The position numbers and the translations under genes were made by a program. Positions 1 through 5,107 of a stretch of DNA of 5,107 nt are shown one piece after another. The stretch comes from Chloroflexota bacterium (GTDB taxonomy: Bacteria > Chloroflexota > Dehalococcoidia > UBA1127 > JACQUN01). The notes beneath the pieces were generated by a model. The model searched no databases, had not been told where the DNA came from, and was given only the letters and a program-made list of their open reading frames with translations. The stretch is from the NCBI GenBank assembly GCA_016210285.1, contig JACQUN010000107.1:1-5107 (forward strand), read 5' to 3'. Numbering within the stretch: position 1 is the stretch's first letter; each line of letters opens with the position of its first letter.

Positions 1-90
1 CCCCATTATGTATGAAACGGATTAGCAACTCAGGACACTAGCCGCTAGGAAGAGAATGGCCAGAAGACACTGCAACATCGTGCCAAGCCC

Positions 91-119
91 TTGACAGTCC
101 GACTCCAAGAGCGCAATCT
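91..119 (+). promoter_or_regulatory. possible sigma-70-type promoter for the LysR gene
   Basis: A perfect -35 hexamer TTGACA lies at 91-96. With the canonical 17-nt spacer the -10 position is CAATCT (114-119), which matches TATAAT poorly. Transcription would begin near 126 and leave a leader of about 107 nt before the GTG start at 233. The -35 is convincing but the -10 is not, so this is a weak call. Confidence 0.25.
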
Positions 120-121
120 AT

Positions 122-214
122 GGGCACTCCCTGGCATCCTGAACAGCCAGGGGGCGAAAGGCAAGCTGCAGTGCCCGAAGGGCGTCGGGAGCCGCATCCC
201 GAAAGACCCTGGGG
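122..214 (+). promoter_or_regulatory. GC-rich leader with competing hairpins upstream of the LysR gene
   Basis: Several exact complementary arms are visible: 122-128 with 170-176 (GGGCACT/AGTGCCC), 129-135 with 146-152 (CCCTGGC/GCCAGGG), 174-178 with 185-189 (CCCGA/TCGGG), and 185-190 with 197-202 (TCGGGA/TCCCGA). Segment 147-152 can also pair with 207-212, next to the ribosome site at 217-223. Some stems exclude each other, as in attenuators or riboswitches. I recognise no known riboswitch class, and GC-rich DNA forms such stems by chance. Confidence 0.22.
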
Positions 215-232
215 ACAAGGAAGAGCAAGGCC

Positions 233-1147
233 GTGGACGCTGCTCAACTGCAAGGCTTCGTCGAGGTGGCGCGGCAGGGCAGCTTTACCCGCGCCGCCAG
301 AGCCCTGTTCCTGAGCCAGCCAGCCCTGAGCGCGCGCATCCACACCCTGGAGCGCGAGGTGGGGGAAACCCTGTTCCACCGCATGGGCCGAGGCGTTCGC
401 CTCACGGAGGCCGGCCGCAGCTTTCTGCCCTACGCCGAGCGGGTTCTGGAGTCGCTACGGCAGGGGCAGGAGGCCCTGACTGCCTCCCACAGCGCCTGGG
501 CGGGCAAGCTGCACCTGGCCACGGCACGCGTCATCGGCACTTATGTGCTCCCCGGCATCCTTCAGCGCCTCCGCGAGCGCTACCCAGGGATAGACGTCAC
601 CATCCGCACTGGCCGGTCCTATCAGGTCCTGGAGTCGGTGGTTGCCGAGGAGGTGCAGGTGGGCCTGGGCCGTACCCTGCTCCACCCTGAGGTGGACTCC
701 GTGCGCCTCTACGACGAGGAGATTGTCCTGGTTACCCACCCGAGCCATCCCTTCGCCCTGCGCCGAGAGGCGACCATCTACGAGGTGGGCCAAGAGCCTC
801 TTATCCTGTACGACCGGGATTCCTCGTACTTCGTCCTCATCGACAGGGTATGCCGGGAGGGCGACATCCTCCCCAAGGTCATCATGAACCTGGACAGCAT
901 CGAGGCCACCAAACGCATGATTGAGCTGGGTCTCGGCGTCTCCTTCTTGCCCAAGCACTCCATCGCCCGCGAGCTGGAGCTGGGGACTCTGGCCGAGGTG
1001 CGTCTTGCTGGCGGCCATGAGGTCAAGCTCCCCACCTCCGTGATGGTGCACAAGGCGAAAAGCTACCTTCCGGCGGTGCTGGCCTTCCTGGAGGTGCTCC
1101 AGGAGCTCTTCGAGGTGAGCATCCCCATGCTGGCACGGTCGGGGTAA
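233..1147 (+). CDS. LysR-type transcriptional regulator
   Basis: This is a DNA-binding regulator of the LysR family, 304 aa, the usual length for the family. Residues 1-62 form the winged helix-turn-helix: the segment from QLQGFVEVARQGSFTRAAR through LSQPALSARIHTLE to LFHR and RLTEAG is the textbook LysR pattern. A linker helix follows (about 63-90). From GKLHLATARVIGTYVLP (residue 91) to the end lies the two-lobed effector-binding domain, with the typical late motif MIELGLGVSFLPK. The start is GTG at 233: it is preceded by AAGGAAG (217-223, 9-nt spacing), and upstream in-frame codons offer no ATG, GTG or TTG before a stop at 140-142. The gene points the same way as the two oxidoreductase genes downstream instead of divergently, as is more common for this family. 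It probably senses a small molecule and controls the adjacent oxidoreductase gene(s); effector and targets are inferred only from position. Confidence 0.93.
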   Translation: MDAAQLQGFVEVARQGSFTRAARALFLSQPALSARIHTLEREVGETLFHRMGRGVRLTEAGRSFLPYAERVLESLRQGQEALTASHSAWAGKLHLATARVIGTYVLPGILQRLRERYPGIDVTIRTGRSYQVLESVVAEEVQVGLGRTLLHPEVDSVRLYDEEIVLVTHPSHPFALRREATIYEVGQEPLILYDRDSSYFVLIDRVCREGDILPKVIMNLDSIEATKRMIELGLGVSFLPKHSIARELELGTLAEVRLAGGHEVKLPTSVMVHKAKSYLPAVLAFLEVLQELFEVSIPMLARSG

Positions 1148-1204
1148 CTCGAAGCTACCCCGAAACCCTCAGCGACCCTGGGGCCTGCCGGCTGTAGCAT
1201 GGTA

Positions 1205-1238
1205 GCCCCACCCTCGGGTGGGGCCCCGCCGGGGTTCT
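1205..1238 (+). terminator. possible intrinsic terminator after the LysR gene
   Basis: GCCCCACCC (1205-1213) and GGGTGGGGC (1216-1224) are perfect 9-nt inverted arms separated by two bases. A second, overlapping small hairpin CCCC-GCC-GGGG (1224-1234) runs into the weakly T-rich TTCTT (1235-1239). The stem is strong, but there is no real U-tract, so termination could be partial and the downstream gene could still be read through. The stem lies 57 nt after the LysR stop. Confidence 0.35.
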
Positions 1239-1290
1239 TCGCGGAGATGACCCTGAGTTTTCCGGAGGGCTCCTCAGGGTGACAATGCGT
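1231..1290. repeat. palindromic intergenic repeat element, first type
   Basis: ACCCTGAG (1250-1257) and CTCAGGGT (1273-1280) are perfect 8-nt inverted arms around a 15-nt centre that itself contains GGAG-GG-CTCC (1264-1273). The flanks (TTCTTCGCGGAGATGA before, TGACAATGCG after) look like the dispersed TTCTTCG...CTCAG..TGACA repeats I recall from Chloroflexota and other environmental genomes. The hairpin is seen directly; membership of a dispersed family is from memory and cannot be confirmed inside this window. Confidence 0.45.
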
Positions 1291-1294
1291 AACC

Positions 1295-1305
1295 ACTGTC
1301 ACAGT
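1295..1305. promoter_or_regulatory. 11-bp dyad, candidate operator
   Basis: ACTGT-C-ACAGT is a perfect inverted repeat around a central base, 10 nt before the ribosome site (1316-1323) of the first oxidoreductase gene. A related outer pair GTGACA (1279-1284) / TGTCAC (1297-1302) overlaps it. A symmetric site this close to the start would suit a regulator such as the LysR protein encoded just upstream, although LysR boxes are usually a looser T-N11-A. No equivalent site precedes the second oxidoreductase gene. Confidence 0.3.
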
Positions 1306-1327
1306 AACAATGGCAGGAGGTGAAGAC

Positions 1328-2338
1328 ATGGACCGCATCGGGGTCGGCTTCTCAGGAGCCCTCTCCCCAACCGAGATCGTCGAGTGCGTCAAGCTCGCAG
1401 AAGACCTGGGCTACGACTCCGCCTGGATGGCCGAGGCCCACGGCGGCGACCAGTTCGCCATCCTCACCGCCTGCGCCCTCGCCACCAAGCGCATCCGCCT
1501 CGGCACCAATATCAGCAGCGTGTTTGTGCGCAGCGCCCCCACCATCGCCATGGCTGCCGCCTGCGTGGACTACTACTCCACCGGCCGCTTCATCCTGGGT
1601 CTGGGGTCAAGCCACAAGGTCCAGGTGGAGCCGGAGCACGGCCTCCCCTTCGTCCAGGCCCTCCCGCGCCTGCTGGAGACGGTGGAGATTGTGCGCACTC
1701 TGCTCCGCCAGGGAGAGGTCTCCTACAAGGGCAAGGTCATCAGCATCGAGCGCTTCGACCTCTGGTTCACACCCCTGCGCAAGGAGATACCCGTCTACCT
1801 GGCTGCCGTGCAGCCCAGGATGCTCCAGATCAGCGGAGAGGTCGCCGACGGCGTGCTCCTGGCGGGGTATCACAGCGTGGAACAGACCAGGGCCTCGGTG
1901 GAGAACATCGCCGTCGGCGTGAAGCGGGCCGGTCGCAGCCTCAAGGACGTGGACATCGTCAAAAGCCTCACCTGCATCATCGCCCAGGACCGTCGGCAGG
2001 CCAGGGAAACCATACGCGAGGGTGTTGCCTCCTACATCGGCTTCTTCCCCCGCTACCGGCGGCTCATGGCCGAGAGCGGCTTTCCTGAGGAGGTGGAGGC
2101 GGTGCGGGTGGCGTGGGCAGAGGGCGACAAGGCCCGGGCAGCCCGCCTTGTCCCCGACGGCCTCCTGGACGCCGTGACCGTAGTGGGGACGCCGCAGGAG
2201 TGCCGAGAGCGCATCCAGGAGTATCTGAAGACCGGCATCAACCTGGCTATCATCTCGCCGCGAGTGGCAGCGCCCGGCATACGACGCGCCGACGCCAAGC
2301 AGCTCGCCTTCGAGGCCATCCGGGCATGTGCGCCATAG
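1328..2338 (+). CDS. LLM-class (luciferase-like) flavin/F420-dependent oxidoreductase, copy 1
   Basis: The 336-aa product belongs to the luciferase-like monooxygenase superfamily, a TIM-barrel fold using FMN or coenzyme F420. The family signature is plain: the N-terminal strand IGVGFSG, AEDLGYDSAWMAEAH (24-38), ILTACALATKRIRLGT, then the GRFILGLGSSHK motif (86-97), VSYKGKVI (131-138), and PVYLAAVQPRMLQISGEVAD (155-174). Overall spacing resembles F420-dependent Mer-like members, but cofactor and substrate cannot be read from sequence alone. An ATG at 1310 is in frame, but it would place the ribosome site AGGAGGTGA (1316-1324) inside the gene. The ATG at 1328 is correctly spaced from that site and matches the start of the paralog downstream. 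The LysR gene ends 180 nt upstream, and a dyad at 1295-1305 may serve its control. The protein is a close paralog of the gene at 2502. Confidence 0.92.
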   Translation: MDRIGVGFSGALSPTEIVECVKLAEDLGYDSAWMAEAHGGDQFAILTACALATKRIRLGTNISSVFVRSAPTIAMAAACVDYYSTGRFILGLGSSHKVQVEPEHGLPFVQALPRLLETVEIVRTLLRQGEVSYKGKVISIERFDLWFTPLRKEIPVYLAAVQPRMLQISGEVADGVLLAGYHSVEQTRASVENIAVGVKRAGRSLKDVDIVKSLTCIIAQDRRQARETIREGVASYIGFFPRYRRLMAESGFPEEVEAVRVAWAEGDKARAARLVPDGLLDAVTVVGTPQECRERIQEYLKTGINLAIISPRVAAPGIRRADAKQLAFEAIRACAP

Positions 2339-2349
2339 CGATGTTGAAG

Positions 2350-2364
2350 CCGCTCGTGGTGAGC
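2350..2364 (+). repeat. degenerate partial copy of the second palindromic repeat
   Basis: CCGCTCGTGGTGAGC matches the first 15 bases of the repeat at 2383 (CCGTTCGTGGTGAGC) at 14 positions. The following ACCTCGG no longer forms the closing arm. It begins 11 nt after the first oxidoreductase stop codon, so it looks like a decayed or truncated copy. Confidence 0.45.
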
Positions 2365-2382
2365 ACCTCGGCGGGCTGAAAT

Positions 2383-2411
2383 CCGTTCGTGGTGAGCCTG
2401 TCGAACCACGA
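2383..2411 (+). repeat. palindromic repeat of the second type, copy A
   Basis: The hairpin arms TCGTGGT (2387-2393) and ACCACGA (2405-2411) are perfect around the loop GAGCCTGTCGA. The unit reads CCGTTCGTGGTGAGCCTGT followed by CGAACCACGA. It is of the widely dispersed TTCGTCCTGAGCNTGTCGAAGGACGAA type that I recall from many environmental bacterial genomes. It is 65% or less of a typical REP pair; its partner lies inverted at 2430. Confidence 0.7.
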
Positions 2412-2429
2412 GTCGTGGGCATCAACCCT

Positions 2430-2459
2430 TTCGTCCTGCAACAGGCTCAGGACGAACGG
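2430..2459 (-). repeat. palindromic repeat of the second type, copy B, inverted
   Basis: Arms TTCGTCCTG (2430-2438) and CAGGACGAA (2448-2456) pair perfectly. Read on the minus strand the unit starts CCGTTCGTCCTGAGCCTGT, matching copy A at 17 of 19 bases. The two differences (GG versus CC) are balanced by the opposite change in the other arm of each copy, so both hairpins stay paired. Copies A and B can also pair with each other over 2383-2401 and 2441-2459 to form one large cruciform. Such paired inverted units may stabilise the upstream mRNA or act as a terminator between the two oxidoreductase genes. Confidence 0.7.
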
Positions 2460-2487
2460 GTGCGGGTTGAACAGGAGTTGAGATAAG

Positions 2488-2495
2488 AAGGAGGT
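2488..2495 (+). promoter_or_regulatory. ribosome binding site of the second oxidoreductase gene
   Basis: AAGGAGGT is a full match to the anti-Shine-Dalgarno core, 6 nt before the ATG at 2502. It fixes the start of this gene and, by analogy, that of its paralog. Confidence 0.85.
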
Positions 2496-2501
2496 AAGAA
2501 C

Positions 2502-3527
2502 ATGGAGCGCATCGGGGTTGGGTTTGCAGGAATCCTCTCGCCCACCGAGATTGTGGAGTGCGTGAAGCTGGCAGATGACCTGGGGTACGACTCCGCCTGG
2601 ATGTCCGAGGCCCACGGCGGCGACCAGTTCTCCATCCTCACCGCCTGCGCGGTCGCGACCAAACGCATCCGACTGGGGACCAGCATCAGCAGCGTCTTCG
2701 TGCGCAGCGCGCCGACCATCGCCATGGCGGCGGCGTGCGTGGACTACTACTCCAACGGACGCTGCATCCTGGGCCTGGGGTCAGGACACAAGGTGCAGGT
2801 GGAGCCGGAGCACGGGCTGCCCTTCGTCAACGCCCTCCCGCGCCTCCTGGAGACCGTGGACATCGTGCGCGCCCTGCTGCGCCAGGGAGAGGTCTCCTAC
2901 AAGGGCAAGGTCATCAGCATCGAGCGCTTTGACCTCTGGTTCACGCCCCTCCGCAAGGAGATACCCATCTACCTGGCCGCCGTGCAGCCCAGGATGCTCC
3001 AGATCGCCGGCGAGGTCGGGGATGGGGTGCTGCTGGCCGGGGGGTCCGTGGAGCAGTGCCGGGAGGCGGTGAAGCACATCGCGGCGGGGGCGGCAAAGGC
3101 GGGGAAGCGGCTGCAGGACGTGGACGTGGGCAAGGCCGTGTCCGTCATCATCACCCGGGACAAGAAGCAGGCGCGGGACGCCCTGCGGCAGTCCACCGCG
3201 GCCACTATCGGCGTCTTCCCTCGCTACCGGCGGGTCATGGCGGAGGGCGGCTTCCACGAGGAGGTGGAGGCGGTGCAGACGGCCTGGGCGGAAGGCGACA
3301 AGGCGCGGGCGGCGCGGCTGGTCCCCGACGGCCTTATTGACGCCATGTCCGTCATAGGCTCGGCGGAGGAGTGCAAGGAGCGCATTCAGGAGTACCGCAA
3401 GGCGGGAATCACCCTGCCCAAGATCAACGTCACCCAAGCCTACGTGGCCCCAAAGGACCTGGGGACGCGGGCGGCCAGCCTCAAGGAGCTGGCCTTCCAG
3501 GCCATCAGGGCGTGCGCGCCTTCCTAG
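2502..3527 (+). CDS. LLM-class (luciferase-like) flavin/F420-dependent oxidoreductase, copy 2
   Basis: The 341-aa product is a TIM-barrel luciferase-like oxidoreductase and a tandem paralog of the gene at 1328. About 17 of the first 180 residues differ (roughly 90% identity). Beyond residue 180 the two diverge much more: AGGSVEQCREAVKHIAAG against AGYHSVEQTRASVENIAVG, and a longer tail containing AYVAPKDLGTRAA. The shared GLGSGHKVQVEPEHGLPF (91-108) and PIYLAAVQPRML motifs keep the same active-site scaffold. The variable C-terminal half could mean a different substrate or partner. The 163-nt gap before it holds palindromic repeats, so it may be co-transcribed with copy 1 or read separately. 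Reaction and cofactor are not determinable here. Large families of paralogous flavin oxidoreductases are known in SAR202 Chloroflexota, which would fit. Confidence 0.92.
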   Translation: MERIGVGFAGILSPTEIVECVKLADDLGYDSAWMSEAHGGDQFSILTACAVATKRIRLGTSISSVFVRSAPTIAMAAACVDYYSNGRCILGLGSGHKVQVEPEHGLPFVNALPRLLETVDIVRALLRQGEVSYKGKVISIERFDLWFTPLRKEIPIYLAAVQPRMLQIAGEVGDGVLLAGGSVEQCREAVKHIAAGAAKAGKRLQDVDVGKAVSVIITRDKKQARDALRQSTAATIGVFPRYRRVMAEGGFHEEVEAVQTAWAEGDKARAARLVPDGLIDAMSVIGSAEECKERIQEYRKAGITLPKINVTQAYVAPKDLGTRAASLKELAFQAIRACAPS

Positions 3528-3606
3528 AACGTATGGCTGGCATTGAGGCGCGACGTGTCCCCCGCGCGGAGTCCTCGCGCCGTGCGCTGCATCGCGGGGT
3601 TAGAGC
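3524..3606 (+). other. attC-like imperfect palindrome after the second oxidoreductase gene
   Basis: The stretch starts at the stop codon with CTAGAAC (3524-3530) and ends with GTTAGAG (3599-3605). These positions match only the AAC/GTT cores of integron R boxes (RYYYAAC/GTTRRRY), not the full consensus. Between them GCGCGACG near 3548-3555 pairs with CGTGCGC (3581-3587) if one G is bulged. A central GCGCGGAG pairs with CTCGCGC, again with one bulged G (about 3564-3580). Bulged bases in an imperfect hairpin right after a gene's stop are typical of attC sites. No integrase and no second attC is visible, and the same hairpin could simply be a terminator between convergent genes. Confidence 0.3.
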
Positions 3607-3611
3607 ACGGC

Positions 3612-4022
3612 TTACGTAACCCGGGTCGCACGCACGCGAAACTGCTGGGACGCAATAACCTCGTTTGCTTCGACGGATTGCTGATACTGTTTGTCCGAGA
3701 TGACGAGGATGTCCGATAGGTGAAGCGCCCCGCCCTCGATCCCAGCAAGCCAGGCCTTGTAAGGACTCAGGTGATCAGCAATCTGCTTGAGCGTGGTGTT
3801 TCCTAAAACCTGCATCACAATGACCAGAACCGGGCGAGCTTGGCATCCGTCGGCGTACTTCTCCGCTTTGACAAGCGCACCCAAGAAAGCTTTCCGGTCC
3901 GTCTTCTGCTCACACTCGACAATGAAGACAAGTTGACCTTTGGTGTCAGTTACGGTGAGATCGGGCTTATAGCCCCTTTGCGACCTCTTCTCCACGTGAA
4001 AAGACCCTATGGCCTCCAACAC
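3612..4022 (-). CDS. PD-(D/E)XK nuclease-fold-like protein, probably frameshifted near its start
   Basis: From the GTG at 4022 the product is 136 aa. GYKPDLTVTD (18-26) followed by LVFIVECEQK (31-40) has the spacing of a PD-(D/E)XK nuclease core, with P20-D21 then E36-x-E38, then Q-K. An ExE in place of ExK occurs in some restriction enzymes. TDRKAFLGALVKAEKYAD and the strand VLVIVM support such a fold. No specific family is recognised and activity is unproven. The GTG has no ribosome site. A better start is ATG at 4056 (codon 4056-4054) with AGGGGAGG (4069-4062) 5 nt upstream, but it lies 34 nt away, out of frame. It encodes MKDSEFKLLPH, which would join VLEAIGSFHVEKR naturally after a one-base deletion. 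The gene follows the DUF6998-like gene in the same direction and has lower GC than queA or the oxidoreductases. It converges on the second oxidoreductase gene. Confidence 0.6.
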   Translation of the reverse strand: MLEAIGSFHVEKRSQRGYKPDLTVTDTKGQLVFIVECEQKTDRKAFLGALVKAEKYADGCQARPVLVIVMQVLGNTTLKQIADHLSPYKAWLAGIEGGALHLSDILVISDKQYQQSVEANEVIASQQFRVRATRVT

Positions 4023-4079
4023 GGTGCGGCAGCAGCTTGAACTCAGAGTCCTTCATGCGGGCCTCCCCTGTTCTTCCCC

Positions 4080-4511
4080 TTACACAATGACCATCGCGTC
4101 AGCATGTTTCACAAAAGTGTGAACGTGAAGCGCACGCTTGCCCGATCCTGCCCCTTCAAGATCCTTCAGTTTCTCGACCTCCATCTTCCAGATGCCGGCT
4201 ACGTTGAACTCCTCATCCAGCTCGACGTACAAGCCCACATCAAAGGGGTAACCCTTCTTGCGGCCAAAGCGACCCAAACGTCCAGCCGGATTCACTTTAG
4301 GCGTCGACTCAGAATGCCTTGTTTTGACCTGGTAAAGAGTCCGGTCCGCCCTGGCATCATAGCGGTCAGAAGGCTCCCACGTTAGATTTAGCTTTTCGCA
4401 GGCACTGAGTTCTCCTATCAGGGCAGTCAGTTCTCGGACCTTCCCTCCTAGCTCCTTGGCAGCTTCCCTCGCCCCTTGCAAAAGTTGTTGCTGTACGTGG
4501 GTCAACCCCAT
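4080..4511 (-). CDS. DUF6998-like small protein
   Basis: The 143-aa product has an N-terminal helical part (1-40) followed by RYDARADRTLYQVKTR (50-65), in which D52 and Q61-x-K63 recall a (D/E)XK-type sheet core. Then come GRFGRKKGYPFDVGLYVELDEEFNVAGIW (80-108) and a terminal strand. This order, with a conserved YDA...QVK...R, then a FD-x-L-like strand and a D-E-x-FNV turn, resembles proteins I know as DUF6998, whose function is not established. There is no signal peptide or membrane segment. The ATG at 4511 is preceded by AGGAGG (4523-4518), which overlaps the queA stop codon, so translation is probably coupled to queA 10 nt upstream. Base composition is lower than queA's, suggesting acquisition. 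With the nuclease-like gene downstream it forms a small two-gene cassette whose role is unknown. Confidence 0.65.
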   Translation of the reverse strand: MGLTHVQQQLLQGAREAAKELGGKVRELTALIGELSACEKLNLTWEPSDRYDARADRTLYQVKTRHSESTPKVNPAGRLGRFGRKKGYPFDVGLYVELDEEFNVAGIWKMEVEKLKDLEGAGSGKRALHVHTFVKHADAMVIV

Positions 4512-4517
4512 GTTGTG

Positions 4518-4523
4518 CCTCCT
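4518..4523 (-). promoter_or_regulatory. ribosome binding site of the DUF6998-like gene
   Basis: AGGAGG on the minus strand sits 6 nt before the ATG at 4511 and overlaps the TAG stop of queA (4524-4522). It supports the chosen start and translational coupling between the two genes. Confidence 0.8.
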
Positions 4524-5107
4524 AGAGCATCACCATCGCATCCCCAAAGCTGTAGAAGCGGTAGCCCTGCTGCACCGCCTCCTGGTAGGCCCGCAGCACC
4601 AACTCCCGCCCGGCGAAGGCGCACACCAGCATCAGCAGCGTGCTTCTGGGCAGGTGGAAGTTGGTGATGAGGCCATCCACCAGCCGGAACCGGTGCCCCG
4701 GCAGGATGAACAGGTCCGCCCAGCCGGAGGCAGCCCGTAGCCTCACCATCTCCTCATGCTCCGTCTCCCTGGCCCCCGTCTCCTGGCCTCTGGCAGCCAG
4801 CTCTGCCGCCTGCTCGACTACGCGGACCGAGGTGGTGCCCACGCAGATGATGCGGCGGCCCTCCCGCCGGGCAGCATTCAGGGCGTCGGCGGCCTCCTGG
4901 CCCAGCACCCAGAACTCGGTGTGGAGCTTGTGCTGACGGGGGTCCTCCTCCTGCACGGGCCGGAAGGTGTCCAGCCCGATGTGCAGGGTCACAAAGGCGC
5001 AGTGGACCCCCATGGCCCGCAGCCGCTCCAGCAGCCCTTCGGTGAAGTGCAGCCCCGCCGTGGGGGCGGCCACGCTGCCCCGGACACGGGCGTACACAGT
5101 CTGGTAG
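4522..5107 (-). CDS. queA: S-adenosylmethionine:tRNA ribosyltransferase-isomerase, C-terminal part
   Basis: QueA transfers and isomerises the ribosyl moiety of S-adenosylmethionine onto 7-aminomethyl-7-deazaguanine in tRNA (anticodon position 34), giving epoxyqueuosine, in the cytoplasm. Translated to the window edge the fragment begins [20 protein letters not shown] followed by FTEGLL, the standard conserved QueA segment. It continues with THEWV-like [64 protein letters not shown] and SFGDAMVML, all typical. About 195 codons are present out of the usual 340-350, so the N-terminal half lies beyond the right edge; it is truncated by the window, not broken. A GTG at 5097 is internal, not the start. 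The residues between TTSVRV and GWADLF ([20 protein letters not shown]) are a longer charged stretch than in many homologs. It heads the minus-strand gene set with the two small accessory genes downstream. Confidence 0.95.
   Translation of the reverse strand, partial: YQTVYARVRGSVAAPTAGLHFTEGLLERLRAMGVHCAFVTLHIGLDTFRPVQEEDPRQHKLHTEFWVLGQEAADALNAARREGRRIICVGTTSVRVVEQAAELAARGQETGARETEHEEMVRLRAASGWADLFILPGHRFRLVDGLITNFHLPRSTLLMLVCAFAGRELVLRAYQEAVQQGYRFYSFGDAMVML

Noticed and set aside
91..690. Plus-strand open frame overlapping the LysR start in another frame
   Set aside because: The product is Arg/Gly/Pro-rich and overlaps the recognisable helix-turn-helix frame; typical GC-rich shadow.
455..1051. 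Long minus-strand open frame opposite the LysR gene
   Set aside because: It lies entirely on the antisense of a convincing LysR gene, has a low-complexity composition driven by GC-rich codons, and has no family resemblance.
1310..1327. Upstream ATG as the start of the first oxidoreductase gene
   Set aside because: It would put the ribosome site AGGAGGTGA inside the gene; the ATG at 1328 is well spaced and matches the paralog.
1607..2425. Minus-strand open frame of 272 codons opposite the first oxidoreductase gene (and its counterpart at 2781-3437)
   Set aside because: Both mirror the paralogous sense genes, as expected if they merely reflect the sense codon pattern; no conserved domain is visible.
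2350..2459. CRISPR array
   Set aside because: The repeats are few, inverted relative to each other and lack regular spacers; they are palindromic intergenic repeats.
3597..3626. tRNA D-arm-like GGTTAGAGCAC followed by an ACCCGGGT palindrome
   Set aside because: No acceptor stem, anticodon stem or T-arm (GGTTCGAATCC) can be assembled around it, and coding sequence begins at 3612.

Overview
The window reads as a GC-rich bacterial chromosome fragment with short intergenic gaps, strong Shine-Dalgarno sites and palindromic intergenic repeats. A Chloroflexota (Dehalococcoidia/SAR202-like) origin is my best guess. It rests on the gene content (tandem luciferase-like flavin/F420 oxidoreductases, QueA) and on the repeat style. 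No marker gene here settles it.

Left part, plus strand. Positions 1-232 hold no gene I can support, only a possible promoter (perfect TTGACA at 91-96) and a GC-rich leader able to form alternative hairpins. A LysR-type regulator follows (233-1147, GTG start). After a 180-nt gap with a hairpin, a repeat and an 11-bp dyad comes a luciferase-like monooxygenase (LLM) family gene (1328-2338). A 163-nt gap packed with copies of a palindromic repeat separates it from a second, closely related LLM gene (2502-3527). The two LLM genes are tandem paralogs, about 90% identical over their first 180 residues and clearly more diverged after that. The plausible unit is a LysR regulator controlling one or both oxidoreductases; the substrate is unknown.

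Middle. Just after the second LLM stop codon, about 80 nt (3524-3606) has attC-like features: an AAC/GTT-ended imperfect palindrome with bulged bases. It separates the plus-strand genes from convergent minus-strand genes.

Right part, minus strand, read right to left. The C-terminal half of queA (queuosine biosynthesis) runs off the window edge. Then come a DUF6998-like small protein (4511-4080) and a PD-(D/E)XK nuclease-fold-like protein (4022-3612). These two lie 10 nt and about 25-60 nt downstream of the preceding gene and look co-transcribed with queA. Their base composition is lower (28-35 GC per 60 nt in sampled lines, against 44 per 60 in a queA line), suggesting an acquired two-gene insert. 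The nuclease-like gene appears to be frameshifted near its start: the good ATG with a good ribosome site (4056) is out of frame with the conserved body.

The most interesting signals are the two-gene low-GC insert with its attC-like boundary, the compensatory-change palindromes between the LLM genes, the patchy sequence identity of the LLM pair, and the dyad upstream of the first LLM gene.
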